Part shown: positions 24,107 to 24,731 of the stretch, one piece after another
Layout of the letters: the number at the start of each line of letters is the position of its first letter
Position numbering within the stretch: the stretch's first letter is position 1
Assembly: GCA_036897095.1 (NCBI GenBank)
Contig: JAYMSP010002362.1
Coordinates: 1-24,731 of the forward strand
Direction of reading: 5' to 3'
DNA length: 24,731 nt
Origin: Plantago elongata
Lineage: Eukaryota; Streptophyta; Magnoliopsida; Lamiales; Plantaginaceae
The notes under the pieces: model-generated
The model's database searches: none
Seen by the model: only the letters and a program-made list of their open reading frames with translations
Told to the model about the DNA's origin: nothing
Program-made: the position numbers and the translations under genes

Positions 24107-24731
24107 GAGTCCCCGTCCGGGGACGTTTTCGGGGACGCGCGGGGAAGTCCCCGGAGCCGAATTCGCATACCAGGACGTTCTCTCTCTCTATAATTCGCCT
24201 TAATTCTTGATAATTCTTCGGAGACCAAAAAAACCAAATTGAAAATAAAATAAAATTGGAGAACGAACCCCTACACTCCCCCTGCTTCCTGGCCATGAAG
24301 AAAATCGTGATTTGCTCTTCTATTCCTGGCCGTAGAAGATCAGAAAGAAGATTCTCCCTAAAAAAAAGAAAGAAGAAGATGGGGGGAAGTAGAATCGTAG
24401 AAAGAGAAGAGTGGAGATGAGATATTGAATAAGGACAATGAAGGAGTATTAGTTTATTGGCCCCTAGTTTATTACTTCATATGTAGAGCACTATTACTAG
24501 TAGTGTACAAAATTGTTTACACATTTTTCGAAAACATTATATTTACTAATTCTTAATTAATGTTTTACATAGATTACTTAGTATATATAATGATAAGTTA
24601 TTGATACGTACTAAATATTTAAAAGAATATAAAAATTAAACATCCCCGAAAACGTTCCCGTCCCTTACTTTTTTGGATTTTAACGTCCCCATCCTCATAC
24701 CCGTGCTTCCTAGATAATCACACACCCACAT
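24107..24731. mobile_element. GC-rich-ended inverted-repeat element, partial
   Basis: The left end (24107-24165) is made of GTCCCCG and CGGGGAC words, including CGGGGACGTTTTCGGGGACG at 24118-24137. The right part contains its inverted copy at 24641-24660 (18 of 20 positions), then AACGTCCCCATCC and ATACCCGTG up to about 24705. AT-rich DNA with no transposase lies between. GGGGACGGGGAT-like subterminal words facing each other are common in plant non-autonomous DNA elements. The right boundary is close to or beyond the window end. Confidence 0.5.

Noticed and set aside
24049..24415. Open frames on both strands over the right-edge element
   Set aside because: They overlap GC-rich inverted repeats and purine-rich simple sequence, have no domain, and conflict with each other.

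Overview
This is a stretch of plant nuclear DNA, almost certainly from a eudicot. It has AT-rich intergenic DNA, GT/AG introns, a plastid-targeted fatty-acid gene, a plant-type amino-acid permease and plant-type LINE, SINE, MITE-like and Helitron relics. I cannot name the species. No bacterial, organellar or viral operon is present.

Three host genes can be reconstructed exon by exon. (1) Plus strand, 2791-5698: a two-exon soluble ankyrin-repeat protein of about 661 aa, with a roughly 600-nt leader full of short upstream ORFs and 92-bp tandem repeats. (2) Plus strand, 6775-8623: a six-exon lysine/histidine-type amino-acid transporter (LHT1-like, 442 aa), in which every splice junction keeps phase. 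(3) Minus strand, 20247-15439: an eleven-exon chloroplast 3-oxoacyl-ACP reductase (FabG type, 319 aa) with an intact Asn-Ser-Tyr-Lys active site. Its intron 9 carries a terminal-inverted-repeat element with an internal minisatellite.

The DNA between and beside these genes is mostly transposon debris. There is a LINE zinc-binding relic at 1348-1645 (minus). A nearly full-length but broken L1-type LINE lies at about 9282-14180 (minus), with an internally shortened ORF1 and an ORF2 holding endonuclease, reverse transcriptase, zinc-binding and RNase H parts. A compact tRNA-derived SINE with a 14-bp target-site duplication is at 14308-14401. A perfect 35-bp foldback is at 21993-22092. Probable Helitron protein fragments lie at 22867-23141. 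A GC-rich inverted-repeat element is at about 24107 to the window end. A 71-codon open stretch with protein-like composition and a good splice acceptor (14851-15066, minus) is not explained by any family I recognise.

The three host genes act in separate processes (scaffold or signalling, amino-acid import, plastid lipid synthesis), and nothing suggests they are functionally linked. I see no convincing new multi-gene system. The best leads are the perfect hairpin, the unexplained exon-like stretch, the uORF- and repeat-rich ankyrin leader, and the element inside the FabG intron.
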